Counted from the stretch's first letter, positions 54,758 through 62,902 are shown. The stretch is 64,000 nt of DNA from Oleiphilus sp. (GCA_006212045.1 PZPK01000023.1:1-64000); one strand, 5' to 3'. Numbers and translations are program-made. The notes: generated from the letters alone by a model not told the origin.

Positions 54758-54881
54758 CGAAATCTCCAACTGTGAATCGTTATAATGAGGGCGTAAAATT
54801 ATAGCGGCTTGAGAAAAATGTCTAGTTACTTGGCATCACATTCTGCAACTCCTCCAATCTAATTTATTCGAACCCTTGAAT

Positions 54882-56216
54882 ATGACCCAATTATTCGACG
54901 CTTCTGCCCCTTCCCGCAAACAGGAATGGGAACAGGTCCGCCTGGCTCTGTCACGCACGCAGCTGCACTTTTTGGCGAGCCAGCTTGATCGGGCTGCTCT
55001 GCTGGACGGAAAACCGGGGTCGCCTGAGAACGATCACCTCATATTTACAGCCCTTCCCTGCGAGACGCTACAAACCAGCTCAGGATCAGTCGGCCCGGAC
55101 AGCCTGTCCAGATTCAGACAAGCTCCACCGCCCGCACACTTGAAGCCACTACCTTTCTTAAGTGGCTTCATCGGATACCTCGCCTATGATCAGGATCCCG
55201 CTCAACCCGACCCATCCACTGATTCTCCCGTGCACCCGAAACTCCCGAGCTGCCATATCAGCTACTTTAGCTGGTCCTATGTGCGCAACCTCAACGACGA
55301 TACCGGTTATCTGACATTTTCGCCGGGAACACCTCAAAAAACGAGGCGGCGTGTCCTTGATGCGATACAACAGTCGGATAAGGTTCAGAGTGCTGACTGC
55401 GACATTGTCAATCCAAGCTGGGCCAAATCACAGTCAGCCGAGCGCTATTATTATGCTTTTCGCAAGCTACAGGACTACATCCTGGCCGGAGACGTATATC
55501 AGGCCAACCTGACGCAAAGGTTCGAAGCGAAAGCGCGCTCAAACATTATTGATTATTATTTTGAGATCCAAAAACAGACCCAGGCACCATACTGTGCACT
55601 TCTATGCATTAATCCCGACCAGCACATTCTTTCATTTTCTCCGGAACAGTTCATACATGTGCGCCAAAAGCGGATAACCAGCAAGCCCATAAAAGGAACT
55701 ATCTCCTCAGACATCCCCAATGCAGCGCAAACACTTGTCAATAGCGCAAAAGACCGCGCAGAAAACTTGATGATCGTGGATTTACTCCGAAACGACATAA
55801 GCAAAATCAGTCAGTTAAAAAGTGTTTCAGTGCCCGAACTGTTTAATATAGAACGGCACAGGGACGTGTTTCACATGGTGAGCACCATCCAGGGCACATT
55901 ACGACCCGGAATTACGCCTTATGAGGCACTAAACAGCTGCTTTCCGGGTGGTTCAATTACCGGCGCTCCCAAAAAAAGGGCCATGGAGATTATTCGGGAA
56001 TTGGAAGTGCACCCGCGAAGCGCCTACTGCGGCTCACTGTTTTATTGGAGCGACCTGGACGAGCTGGATAGCAATATTCTGATACGAAGCATTGTGCACG
56101 ACCACGGAAATCTCTTCTGCTGGGGAGGTGGCGGGATTGTGGCCGATTCTGAAGCCGAGTCCGAATATCTCGAAAGCATCTTGAAAGTGCAGCATATTAC
56201 CGGAATCTACCGCTAG
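54882..56216 (+). CDS. pabB: aminodeoxychorismate synthase component I PabB
   Basis: About 444 residues, chorismate-binding enzyme for p-aminobenzoate (folate) synthesis. The Lys of the motif SKPIKGTISSD is the mark of PabB, where TrpE has Ala, and is known to form a covalent intermediate. LLCINPDQHILSFSPEQFIHV, AENLMIVDLLRNDISKI, and FPGGSITGAPKKRAMEIIRELE follow, all as in the family. I prefer the ATG at 54882 over the TTG at 54876. No strong ribosome site is seen. Convergent with the lipase chaperone gene. Confidence 0.92.
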   Translation: MTQLFDASAPSRKQEWEQVRLALSRTQLHFLASQLDRAALLDGKPGSPENDHLIFTALPCETLQTSSGSVGPDSLSRFRQAPPPAHLKPLPFLSGFIGYLAYDQDPAQPDPSTDSPVHPKLPSCHISYFSWSYVRNLNDDTGYLTFSPGTPQKTRRRVLDAIQQSDKVQSADCDIVNPSWAKSQSAERYYYAFRKLQDYILAGDVYQANLTQRFEAKARSNIIDYYFEIQKQTQAPYCALLCINPDQHILSFSPEQFIHVRQKRITSKPIKGTISSDIPNAAQTLVNSAKDRAENLMIVDLLRNDISKISQLKSVSVPELFNIERHRDVFHMVSTIQGTLRPGITPYEALNSCFPGGSITGAPKKRAMEIIRELEVHPRSAYCGSLFYWSDLDELDSNILIRSIVHDHGNLFCWGGGGIVADSEAESEYLESILKVQHITGIYR

Positions 56217-56260
56217 ACAGCATCCGATCACATGGTGCGCCAAATACGATTGAAAGCACG

Positions 56261-57256
56261 TCAGTTCGCCGCACTCATTGCCTCATCATAACGACGCGCA
56301 GCCTGCAGCTCTTGTGGCAGATAATGCTCTTGAAGCAACAGATCAATCTGTCGCTGCTTTTCCCGCGCGTCGAGACCCGCACTCGTAATCACGTTTTTTT
56401 GTTCCAGGAATGCTGCGTAGCGCGTTTTCCAGTGATCTTCTATGGCATAAAGCTCAAGGTAATTATCAGCTACCGCCACACCAAACTCATCTGCCAGAGC
56501 CTGAGCAATTTCTGTTGCGGACAGACCCTCTTCAGTCAAACGCGCAATGCGATGTCCGAGCGGGTCAGACTCTGGATCCGGCAACACCAGGGTTTGTTCA
56601 CCCTCCGGGGCCGCTTTGTCGCTACCATATAATGTCTCAGCTAATTCCTGCCCCAGAAATGACACACGAAGGCCCTGCAATTGACGTTGAAACCCGGCCA
56701 TTTCTTCCATCGAATCTGGTGGCCCCAGTTCGGCATGCAAGGCATCTTCAGCCAGCCTAAGACCATAGAGATTCAAAACCAGATCAGTTAAAGGTTTCGC
56801 GACTTCATCAACAACATGATGACCAATGACCTCTTTGAGCTTCTGCAAGTCTTCGTCTGCCAAAGACATGGGCAGCTGAGCGACAAAGATCTCCAGCGCG
56901 ACAATGCTATCTGTTTCAAGCGTAAAACCAAATTCAAAAATGGGTTTCAATCTCGAAACAAACAGGGCATCCAGATCAATATGGCTAGCGTTTTTGCTAA
57001 GACGGTGACCGGCAACTTCGACCTCTCGGCCAGCCACCTTTGCGAGACCTTTGCGTTCGGTATACAGACTAGCTTGATACCCTGTCGAACGCGCTAATTC
57101 AGATTCATCGGCATGAAAAACACTTGAGACGCCATCGGGTGCCGGACCGGACAGTGCTCGCGCGCCCGTTTTACTGCTTACTATCTTCTCTGGATAGAGT
57201 GCATAAAATGCCAGAAAGGCACCAACAACACTGCTCACTATAAATATCCGATTCAT
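56261..57256 (-). CDS. divergent lipase secretion chaperone (Lif/LifO-like)
   Basis: About 331 residues. One N-terminal membrane anchor (IFIVSSVVGAFLAFYALYP) is followed by a variable linker and a long helical domain. The Lif signature RxxFDYxLSxxGE appears in altered form as KPIFEFGFTLETDS (about 104-117). Later parts fit the family: RVSFLGQELAETLYG, ARLTEEGLSATEIAQALA, and the end DHWKTRYAAFLEQK ... LLLQEHYLPQELQAARRYDEA. Lif proteins stay in the inner membrane and fold secreted lipases in the periplasm. Next to three lipase genes, this is the likely role, though those lipases are small and not of the classic Lif-dependent size. ATG at 57256 preferred over TTG at 57271. Confidence 0.75.
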   Translation of the reverse strand: MNRIFIVSSVVGAFLAFYALYPEKIVSSKTGARALSGPAPDGVSSVFHADESELARSTGYQASLYTERKGLAKVAGREVEVAGHRLSKNASHIDLDALFVSRLKPIFEFGFTLETDSIVALEIFVAQLPMSLADEDLQKLKEVIGHHVVDEVAKPLTDLVLNLYGLRLAEDALHAELGPPDSMEEMAGFQRQLQGLRVSFLGQELAETLYGSDKAAPEGEQTLVLPDPESDPLGHRIARLTEEGLSATEIAQALADEFGVAVADNYLELYAIEDHWKTRYAAFLEQKNVITSAGLDAREKQRQIDLLLQEHYLPQELQAARRYDEAMSAAN

Positions 57257-57323
57257 ACACGTGACATCCAACCCATGAAATCTATCCAGTCAATGAATCA
57301 CACCCTGGAACTCCATCCCTGGC

Positions 57324-57358
57324 CCTTAAACGCTGACAATCAGACCTTAAACTTTGAC
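57324..57358. promoter_or_regulatory. 14-bp direct repeats, 21 bp apart, upstream of the lipase chaperone gene
   Basis: CCTTAAACGCTGAC (57324-57337) and CCTTAAACTTTGAC (57345-57358) differ at two bases. The 21-bp step (two helical turns) places them on the same DNA face, as for AraC-type activators. They lie about 70-100 bp before the chaperone start codon. Confidence 0.45.
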
Positions 57359-57501
57359 CAGTGACGACGCAAGCCATCGAAATAAACAAAAAGGCGGTCG
57401 TTAGTTCCAAATCCAAACACTGGAAAGCGCTTGAAGTTAAAACTGGCAGAGCGCGCAGGTACCGCATTCAGGAGTAAATATTTCCCCGCACACTCCACCA
57501 A

Positions 57502-57515
57502 AGAGGCTACGCCTC
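57502..57515 (-). terminator. weak hairpin after lipase 1 gene
   Basis: On minus, GAGGC-GTA-GCCTC is followed by TTT, 9 bases after the lipase 1 stop. The stem is short and the T-run weak. Confidence 0.3.
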
Positions 57516-57523
57516 GCAAAAAT

Positions 57524-58219
57524 TTAAAGGTTATTCTTAACGTCGGTGTAAACCGCTGAACTTGTCAGCAAAGTATTGTGACCCACACTTGCGGTCTGAA
57601 TGCTTTTGCCGCACTTGGCACTGCTGTTCGGGATGATGATGCCATCAGCACTGGACCAGAGGGAGACGTCACACCCTTTGGTGCCCAATGATTGCAGAAA
57701 TGAAGAGTTAGGGCGCATTTCAAAACAGGCCGGACTGATACAGCCATAGGCCCAGGTGGTACCCTTATGCGGCGTCCCCAGCGTAATCAAGCGGCTGGTC
57801 TTCTTTGAACCGCCTTCGTAGACGCGATACCAGCGGGAAACCAGCCCACCATTGGAGTGCGCGATTAACTTGGCCTTGGATTGACCGGTCGCACTGAGCG
57901 CTGAACTAACGAAAGATTTGAGTTGCGCTGCGCTGGTTTTATTGCTCGCACCCAGACTGTTATAGCCAAACTTGTACAATGCACAAGCGGGCACACCATC
58001 ATTTGCCAAACGCCCCTCCATTGTATTGAAGTTTGATGTAGAGCCGCTGTAACCGTGAACCATTACAATGGGTTCCTGTCCACAGCTTTCTGAACCGCCG
58101 GTGTCACCACCGCCACCGCCACCACCGCCGCCTTTACCGCCTTTCGCTGCGAATACCGAACCCGCTCCCAGAGCGAGCGTCAATGCTGCCAATATTGTTA
58201 CGAACTGTTTTATTTTCAT
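57524..58219 (-). CDS. secreted lipase 1 (alpha/beta hydrolase, 231 aa)
   Basis: Signal peptide (MKIKQFVTILAALTLALGAG, cut near residue 24), then a Gly-rich linker (about 26-42). The compact lipase domain has oxyanion loop VMVHGYSGS (53-60), nucleophile Ser122 in LIAHSNGGLVSRW (the AHSxG type of Bacillus/Streptomyces small lipases), Asp192 in SADGIIIP, and His214 in SVGHNTLL. Four or more Cys may form disulfides. It should cleave lipid esters outside the cell. A CRP box and a second conserved element lie upstream. Highly similar to lipases 2 and 3. Confidence 0.9.
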   Translation of the reverse strand: MKIKQFVTILAALTLALGAGSVFAAKGGKGGGGGGGGGDTGGSESCGQEPIVMVHGYSGSTSNFNTMEGRLANDGVPACALYKFGYNSLGASNKTSAAQLKSFVSSALSATGQSKAKLIAHSNGGLVSRWYRVYEGGSKKTSRLITLGTPHKGTTWAYGCISPACFEMRPNSSFLQSLGTKGCDVSLWSSADGIIIPNSSAKCGKSIQTASVGHNTLLTSSAVYTDVKNNL

Positions 58220-58239
58220 TTTTCTGTACCTTTAAAGAA

Positions 58240-58265
58240 TTGTTATTTTGAATGTGCCGATACTA
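58240..58265 (-). promoter_or_regulatory. conserved leader block of lipase 1
   Basis: The 18-bp block TTGAATGTGCCGATACTA (58248-58265, plus-strand reading) occurs identically before lipase 3 at the same 29-bp distance from the start codon. On the mRNA side it is followed by AATAACAA (58240-58247 reversed), an AANAANAA-type motif as bound by Hfq/Crc in Pseudomonas. Confidence 0.5.
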
Positions 58266-58467
58266 TTATCTGTTCCCTGGGATACAAGCCCGCCACCGAA
58301 TGCCCCTAACCGCTATAGCAGGCCTATATTACTGACCTCCTACCGGATGAGCGATATCGACAACAGACAGAATTCCCTCGCACGGAAATGCCTCGAAACC
58401 AATTTATAGAATAGCTATCAACGATTCGTCAACAGCGCTTAGATTAGGCTTGAACACGCCTTAATGT

Positions 58468-58482
58468 CTTTGTATGAAATGA
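58468..58482 (-). promoter_or_regulatory. conserved 15-bp element next to the CRP box, lipase 1
   Basis: CTTTGTATGAAATGA (plus-strand reading), exactly 15 bp from the CRP box on the gene side. The same spacing and a similar sequence occur before lipases 2 and 3; the three agree at 11 of 15 positions. No known factor is recognised. Confidence 0.55.
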
Positions 58483-58497
58483 TGATCAGGGTTTGCC

Positions 58498-58513
58498 TGT
58501 GAACCGCGTCACA
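58498..58513. promoter_or_regulatory. CRP box upstream of lipase 1
   Basis: TGTGA-ACCGCG-TCACA, a perfect match to the CRP half-sites, centred about 287 bp before the lipase 1 start codon. Confidence 0.8.
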
Positions 58514-58598
58514 TAGGTATTTACGAATATCTTCGGGTGTGCGGAGTTCAAATCAAGAAAGACGCGTAATGAATCTTACAAACCACTTTTTGAACTCA

Positions 58599-58633
58599 CA
58601 AAAAAGCCCGAAACATAAATTGCGGTTCGGGCT
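58599..58633 (-). terminator. intrinsic terminator of lipase 2
   Basis: AGCCCGAA (58605-58612) pairs with TTCGGGCT (58626-58633); on minus the stem is followed by a T-run at 58605-58600. It lies about 80 bases after the lipase 2 stop. Confidence 0.75.
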
Positions 58634-58711
58634 GGAGAACAAAAAAGCGGCGAAAGCACAAAAACGCTAAATTAGGTCGCCCCTTAAACAAGACAATGAT
58701 TCAATCAGCCG

Positions 58712-59347
58712 TTAGAGGTTGTTGATCACATCCCTGTAGACAGAAGAACTGGTCAGCAAGGTGTTATGGCCAACGCTCGCAGTTCGAATACTTTTACCAC
58801 ACTTGGCACTGCTGCTCGGAATAATAATGCCATCGGCGCTTGACCATAAAGAAATGTTGCAGCCTTTACCCCCCAGGGATCGAAGGAAAGATGAATTCGG
58901 GCGCATCTCAAAGCATGCTGGGCTAAAGCAACCATAGGCCCATGTGGTCCCCTTGTGGGGAGTACCAAGGGTGATCAATCGGCTGGTCTTTTTTGAGCCG
59001 CCTTCAAAGACGCGATACCAGCGAGATACAAGCCCTCCATTCGAATGGGCGATAAGTTTGGCCTTTGATTGCCCGGTAGAAGATAGAGCTGAATTAACGT
59101 ATGACTTCAACCTTGAAGCACTGGTTTTATTGCTGGAACCAACACTATTGTAGCCAAAGCGATACAAGGCGCAGGACGGCACACCATCATTATTGAGTCG
59201 ACTCTGCATGGTATTAAAATTGGAGGTAGATCCGAGATAGCCATGAATCATAACCACAGGCTGATGATTACAGCTGGCAGCGGCGAAGCCGGCACCGGTG
59301 AGCATGGCAACAACAGCACAAAATGTAATTATTCGTTTTATTTTCAT
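58712..59347 (-). CDS. secreted lipase 2 (211 aa, no Gly linker)
   Basis: A paralogue of lipase 1 with signal peptide MKIKRIITFCAVVAMLTGAG and no Gly-rich linker, hence 20 residues shorter. The triad is Ser102 (AHSNGG), Asp172 (ADGIIIP) and His194 (VGHNTLL); the oxyanion loop is VMIHGYLGS. The mature domain is nearly the same as in lipases 1 and 3, including FEMRPNSSFLRSLGGKGC. It is divergent from the AraC-type regulator gene and carries the same CRP box plus element upstream. Confidence 0.9.
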   Translation of the reverse strand: MKIKRIITFCAVVAMLTGAGFAAASCNHQPVVMIHGYLGSTSNFNTMQSRLNNDGVPSCALYRFGYNSVGSSNKTSASRLKSYVNSALSSTGQSKAKLIAHSNGGLVSRWYRVFEGGSKKTSRLITLGTPHKGTTWAYGCFSPACFEMRPNSSFLRSLGGKGCNISLWSSADGIIIPSSSAKCGKSIRTASVGHNTLLTSSSVYRDVINNL

Positions 59348-59598
59348 CGTTCAATCCAGTTTTGAGAAGTGATCAAGTGTGCGCAGGTACTTTTTCAACA
59401 CCCATAAGACCGTCTCAACTTAGAGCGGATCGCGATCAGCACAACAACGCCTTACGAAAAAGCTCTAGTAAGCGCGATCCAGTGTGGTCGACAACCTTCA
59501 TGTGTCTGCGCTGCTTTTAGCGAATGAAGTGACCTCTGGCCTCGACAGGCACAACAATTCAAACACAAGGTGCAAGATAATCCTGCCTTCACTCTTTT

Positions 59599-59613
59599 AC
59601 TTGTTCGAACTGA
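59599..59613 (-). promoter_or_regulatory. conserved 15-bp element next to the CRP box, lipase 2
   Basis: ACTTGTTCGAACTGA, 15 bp from the CRP box, the same place as before lipases 1 and 3. Here the core GTTCGAAC is itself a palindrome. Confidence 0.5.
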
Positions 59614-59628
59614 TAGAACTGCCTCCCC

Positions 59629-59644
59629 TGTGAATCAGATCACA
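59629..59644. promoter_or_regulatory. CRP box upstream of lipase 2 and the araC-type gene
   Basis: TGTGA-ATCAGA-TCACA, a perfect match to both half-sites, centred about 290 bp before the lipase 2 start codon. Confidence 0.8.
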
Positions 59645-59859
59645 TACCTATAAAGCAAAACGAATAAGATGACCCGCGCTGTTTTTCGAGATATAAAAAA
59701 ATAACCAATGCATTCCTTTTGCACAGATGCAGCATCCTGAAATGGATTACCTAACGTCTTAATTGCACTGCTGCCAAAACACGGAGCAGATCTGCTACTA
59801 TCCATGACTCACGTTTCGCTTCATCCTGCAGACAAGAGTGTTCCCGAAAGGACATTTGA

Positions 59860-60690
59860 ATGATTAACCCTGGCATTCCTTCACTGCTCTATCTGTGGCC
59901 TAAACGCACACTTTATATTGGACCGCTATTCGAGCCTGTCGCCATGACCAACGGTGCAGCATCACTGGCAATTGGATTAAATGGCCCGCTTAACGTTTTT
60001 GTAAACGAAGATCAGAGAACAGTCGAGTGCAGCAGCTTCCTGATTCCACCCGGCGTGTCATTCACAGCAGACGCCGGTGACACCATTGTCGCAAATTGTA
60101 TGCTGGACGCTTTGGGTTATGACTATGCTGCGCTATACAAGGAAATGCGCTCACCCGGAAATGACGCAAAACGTGACGTTTCATTTTCCATCAAAGATGA
60201 AGAGGTTTATCGCGAAACCTATCTGGAAATATACCAAAACCAGTATGACTCATTAGAAGCGTCTACCAGGCTGGAAGCTTTACTGACGCCGCCTGAACGC
60301 CTGGCGAAGCTGAATCACCGCGTTGACGAACGTGTCGTAAAGGTGATCGATCTGATTAAACAAAACATTGATAAAAACCTGTCCATCAAAACATTGGCAG
60401 AAGCCGTCAATCTATCGGTGCCTCGACTGATACAGGTATTCAAGGCACAAACCGGAGTGCCGATTCGCCGCTACCGAAAATGGCACAGGCTTTATGTCAC
60501 CTCGGCCCTCATGTCCACCTCTAGCAGCCTGACCGAGGCCTCTATCAAAGCCGGCTTTGCCGATGGCGTACACTTTGCCCACACCTTTCAGAAAATGCTT
60601 GGCATGCGCGCCTCGCTTCTATTGAGCCAGCCAAACCAGATACGCATCACCACTGATGACCATGAAGTGGATTACCGCGCGCACACATAA
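59860..60690 (+). CDS. AraC-family transcriptional regulator
   Basis: 276 residues. The C-terminal double helix-turn-helix (about 165-265) has KNLSIKTLAEAVNLSVPRLIQVFKAQTG and SLTEASIKAGFADGVHFAHTFQKMLG, the AraC signature. The N-terminal half looks like a cupin-type sensory domain (LAIGLNGPLNVFVNEDQRT, FLIPPGVSF). It is placed between the lipase genes and divergent from lipase 2, so it is a candidate regulator of them. Its ligand is unknown; a lipid or fatty acid would fit but is only a guess. Confidence 0.88.
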   Translation: MINPGIPSLLYLWPKRTLYIGPLFEPVAMTNGAASLAIGLNGPLNVFVNEDQRTVECSSFLIPPGVSFTADAGDTIVANCMLDALGYDYAALYKEMRSPGNDAKRDVSFSIKDEEVYRETYLEIYQNQYDSLEASTRLEALLTPPERLAKLNHRVDERVVKVIDLIKQNIDKNLSIKTLAEAVNLSVPRLIQVFKAQTGVPIRRYRKWHRLYVTSALMSTSSSLTEASIKAGFADGVHFAHTFQKMLGMRASLLLSQPNQIRITTDDHEVDYRAHT

Positions 60691-60781
60691 TCAGTGCAAA
60701 CCCAGGCTATGTGCGATCAATCTGGCTGCATTTACGCTTGCGGCCTGTGAGCCTGTTCAGCCTGAACAATTCCCGGTTTAG
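60662..60781 (+). CDS. possible micro-lipoprotein, 39 aa
   Basis: An ATG frame overlapping the 3' end of the araC-type gene codes for a basic start (MKWITARTHNQCKPR), a hydrophobic stretch and the lipobox LAAC near residue 29, then only about ten residues rich in Pro, Glu and Gln (ACEPVQPEQFPV). This is the form of very small lipoproteins. No ribosome site is seen and overlap with two genes argues caution. Confidence 0.25.
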   Translation: MKWITARTHNQCKPRLCAINLAAFTLAACEPVQPEQFPV

Positions 60782-61920
60782 GCGCAGCGGGGCTTAACAG
60801 CGCTTATATTTGCGTCGAGGAGCTTTAACTCGGCAGTCAACATATCGTGATAAAAACGTAGCTTTTCGGGCAGGGAATCTTTCTTAATCTCCTGGACCCT
60901 GTTTGCGCCTCTAAAGGTTTGAAGAATATACAACATATACCTGGCCGTGGTTTTTTCGTCAGCCTGTCCTTGAGCAAGCGCCTGCGCATTATTGACCGCA
61001 AGACGCGATACCAGATCTACCATTGCCTTATTTGGGCCCTGACCCAGAAAAAACGCATGATTCTCATTGATTGCGAAGCGTGTTTGACCGTTCATTTTGA
61101 AGTAACTGAGCTGATAGTGCTTTTCGAGGTTCCTGGCGACTTGCTCAACAAAACCATCTGCGATCGGCTGCGTCACCCTGGCACTGTAACTGATGACATG
61201 AAAGTCTTCCGGGTCAAAAAAATCATAATTAAAGGCAAATTTATACATATCTTTTTTGCCGTATGAAATCTTGATTTCTTCTCCTGCCTCGATGGTTTTA
61301 TCCGCAATCAATACGACGCAGTCTTCGCCTTCAATGTTCGTGCGCTGCGGGGCCAGTAAACTTTTAGTGTTATGGTTAAACAGGTCGATCCCGGGCAAAA
61401 AGCCAAGCCCCCGCCCCCAACACCGCTCGCGATAGATAAAACTGGCAAGCATAATATGCTTTTTGTCCAATGACCCATCTTTTGCCGCAACGGCATCAAT
61501 CATCTGCATCCATAGGTGCTTTGAGGTGAGCGCTAGCTGAGCCAACATGGGGTTCATTTTTTCCAGTAAGCCGAACTCTTCCTGGGTAAAAAAACAAACA
61601 CTGCGATGCTCTCGCTCTTCAACCGAGCCGCAATATTCAAAGTAACAACGATAACGGGAGTTTTCGTCTGCGAGTTGTTTTGCCAGGGCGTGAATAAGGC
61701 TATGCGCCTCGCGATTTGGGTCCGCAGAAAAATCGGTTGAGGGACAGGCCGGGATCATCATGGCTGCCGGAAACTTCCCCAAAACAGTTCCCTTTGGAAT
61801 GCTCTCCGTTGCATGCATTCCTAATAAGCCATCCACTTCTTTTTGCTCAATCCGGCGATCCATTTCGAAACCGAATTCCATCATCTGTTTCAGAAAGCTA
61901 TGAAAACGTGAGCCTGGCAT
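60778..61920 (-). CDS. SET-domain protein lysine methyltransferase-like protein
   Basis: 380 residues, cytoplasmic. The SET signature is present in split form: GLLGMHATESIPKGTVLGKFP at the start, FLPGIDLFNHN (about 175-184, the NH..S/N cofactor motif), and AGEEIKISYGKKDMYKFAFNYDF (about 212-233, Tyr of the active site). This order is that of the SETD3 / Rubisco-methyltransferase class common in eukaryotes. It should methylate a lysine or histidine of an unknown protein. Ribosome site GGAG before the ATG at 61920. It lies between the araC-type gene and lipase 3, apparently as its own unit. Confidence 0.82.
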   Translation of the reverse strand: MPGSRFHSFLKQMMEFGFEMDRRIEQKEVDGLLGMHATESIPKGTVLGKFPAAMMIPACPSTDFSADPNREAHSLIHALAKQLADENSRYRCYFEYCGSVEEREHRSVCFFTQEEFGLLEKMNPMLAQLALTSKHLWMQMIDAVAAKDGSLDKKHIMLASFIYRERCWGRGLGFLPGIDLFNHNTKSLLAPQRTNIEGEDCVVLIADKTIEAGEEIKISYGKKDMYKFAFNYDFFDPEDFHVISYSARVTQPIADGFVEQVARNLEKHYQLSYFKMNGQTRFAINENHAFFLGQGPNKAMVDLVSRLAVNNAQALAQGQADEKTTARYMLYILQTFRGANRVQEIKKDSLPEKLRFYHDMLTAELKLLDANISAVKPRCA

Positions 61921-62160
61921 CTAGTGAATCTCCGGAAGTTTTTTGAATGCAAGCTCTCTATTATTTCATATGCTCCGATAAACAGTCCCTGCGTTGGTCA
62001 TCAAAATCGGCATAGGTACGCGCCACAACAAAAGAGATACGCCGATAAGCCTACCGACTGCCTTTCGCAAACGTTCAAGGCTCTCGTGAAGCAAGGATGG
62101 GCGGAGTGACTACATCATCACTATCAGCACCGCCCAGCCGCCATTTAGTTTATGTTGTGG

Positions 62161-62856
62161 TTACAGATTATTTTTCACATCCACGTATACATCAGGATCT
62201 GTGAGCAAGGCATTATGACTGACACTCACAGTTTGGATACTTTTGCCGCATTTGGCACTTTCAACAGGCACAATGATTTCATCCGCATCACTCCAGATCG
62301 AAACATCACAGCCCTTCCCTCCCAATGATTGCAGGAAGGAAGAGTTGGGGCGCATCTCAAAACAGGCAGGACTGAAACAACCATAGGCCCACGTGGTGCC
62401 TTCATGCGGCGTTCCCAGCGTAATCAAACGACTTGTTTTTTTGGACCCACCTTCAAATACACGATACCAGCGTGAAACCAGACCACCGTTTGAATGCGCG
62501 ATCAATCTGGCCTTCGATTGACCGGTTGCCTGAAGTGCAGAGTTGACAAAGGACTTCAGCTCGGCTGCACTGGTTTCGTTGCTTGCGCCTGTACTGTTGT
62601 AGCCAAACTTATATAAGGCACAGGCCGGAACACCATCATTGGCAAGCCGTCCCTCCATGGTGTTGAAATTGGACGTTGAGCCGGTGTACCCATGTATCAT
62701 AATAATGGGTTCCTGACTGCAGCCCTCGGAAGGTGCCGGGTCGCTGCCACCTCCACCGCCTCCACCTTTAGTTCCACCCTTGCCCGCCGCAACAAAACCC
62801 GCGCCAAGGATTAAAGAGACCAAAGTGCCTAACAACACAAATCGTTTCATCTTCAT
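62161..62856 (-). CDS. secreted lipase 3 (231 aa)
   Basis: Third paralogue: signal peptide MKMKRFVLLGTLVSLILGAG, a Gly-rich linker (about 26-38), oxyanion loop IMIHGYTGS, Ser122 in AHSNGG, Asp192 in DADEIIVP, His214 in SVSHNALL. It differs from lipase 1 mostly in the linker and in the last 50 residues (DEIIVPVES replaces DGIIIPNSS), which may change the active-site rim. Upstream it shares the leader block, the 15-bp element and the CRP box. The gene is separated from the other two lipases by the SET and araC-type genes. Confidence 0.9.
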   Translation of the reverse strand: MKMKRFVLLGTLVSLILGAGFVAAGKGGTKGGGGGGGSDPAPSEGCSQEPIIMIHGYTGSTSNFNTMEGRLANDGVPACALYKFGYNSTGASNETSAAELKSFVNSALQATGQSKARLIAHSNGGLVSRWYRVFEGGSKKTSRLITLGTPHEGTTWAYGCFSPACFEMRPNSSFLQSLGGKGCDVSIWSDADEIIVPVESAKCGKSIQTVSVSHNALLTDPDVYVDVKNNL

Positions 62857-62877
62857 ATTTTCGTACCAGTGTTAAAT

Positions 62878-62902
62878 TTATTATTTGAATGTGCCGATAC
62901 TA
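62878..62902 (-). promoter_or_regulatory. conserved leader block of lipase 3
   Basis: TTGAATGTGCCGATACTA (62885-62902) is identical to the block before lipase 1 and also 29 bp from the start codon. AATAATAA (AANAANAA type) follows toward the gene at 62885-62878 on minus. Confidence 0.5.

Larger units (their letters stand above)
58220..58711. other. upstream region of lipase 1 with terminator of lipase 2
   Basis: 492 bases holding, from the gene outward, a conserved leader block (58240-58265), the conserved element at 58468-58482, the CRP box at 58498-58513, and the terminator of lipase 2 at 58599-58633. No gene was seen. Confidence 0.7.
59348..59859. other. divergent control region lipase 2 - araC-type gene
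   Basis: 512 bases without a gene. They hold the conserved element (59599-59613) and the CRP box (59629-59644) shared with the other lipases; the CRP box is also about 224 bp before the araC-type start, so it could serve both directions. Nothing else was recognised. Confidence 0.65.

Noticed and set aside
58248-58265. Sigma54 promoter in the conserved lipase leader block
   Set aside because: On minus the block contains CGGCAC but the GC of the -12 element is missing at the right distance.
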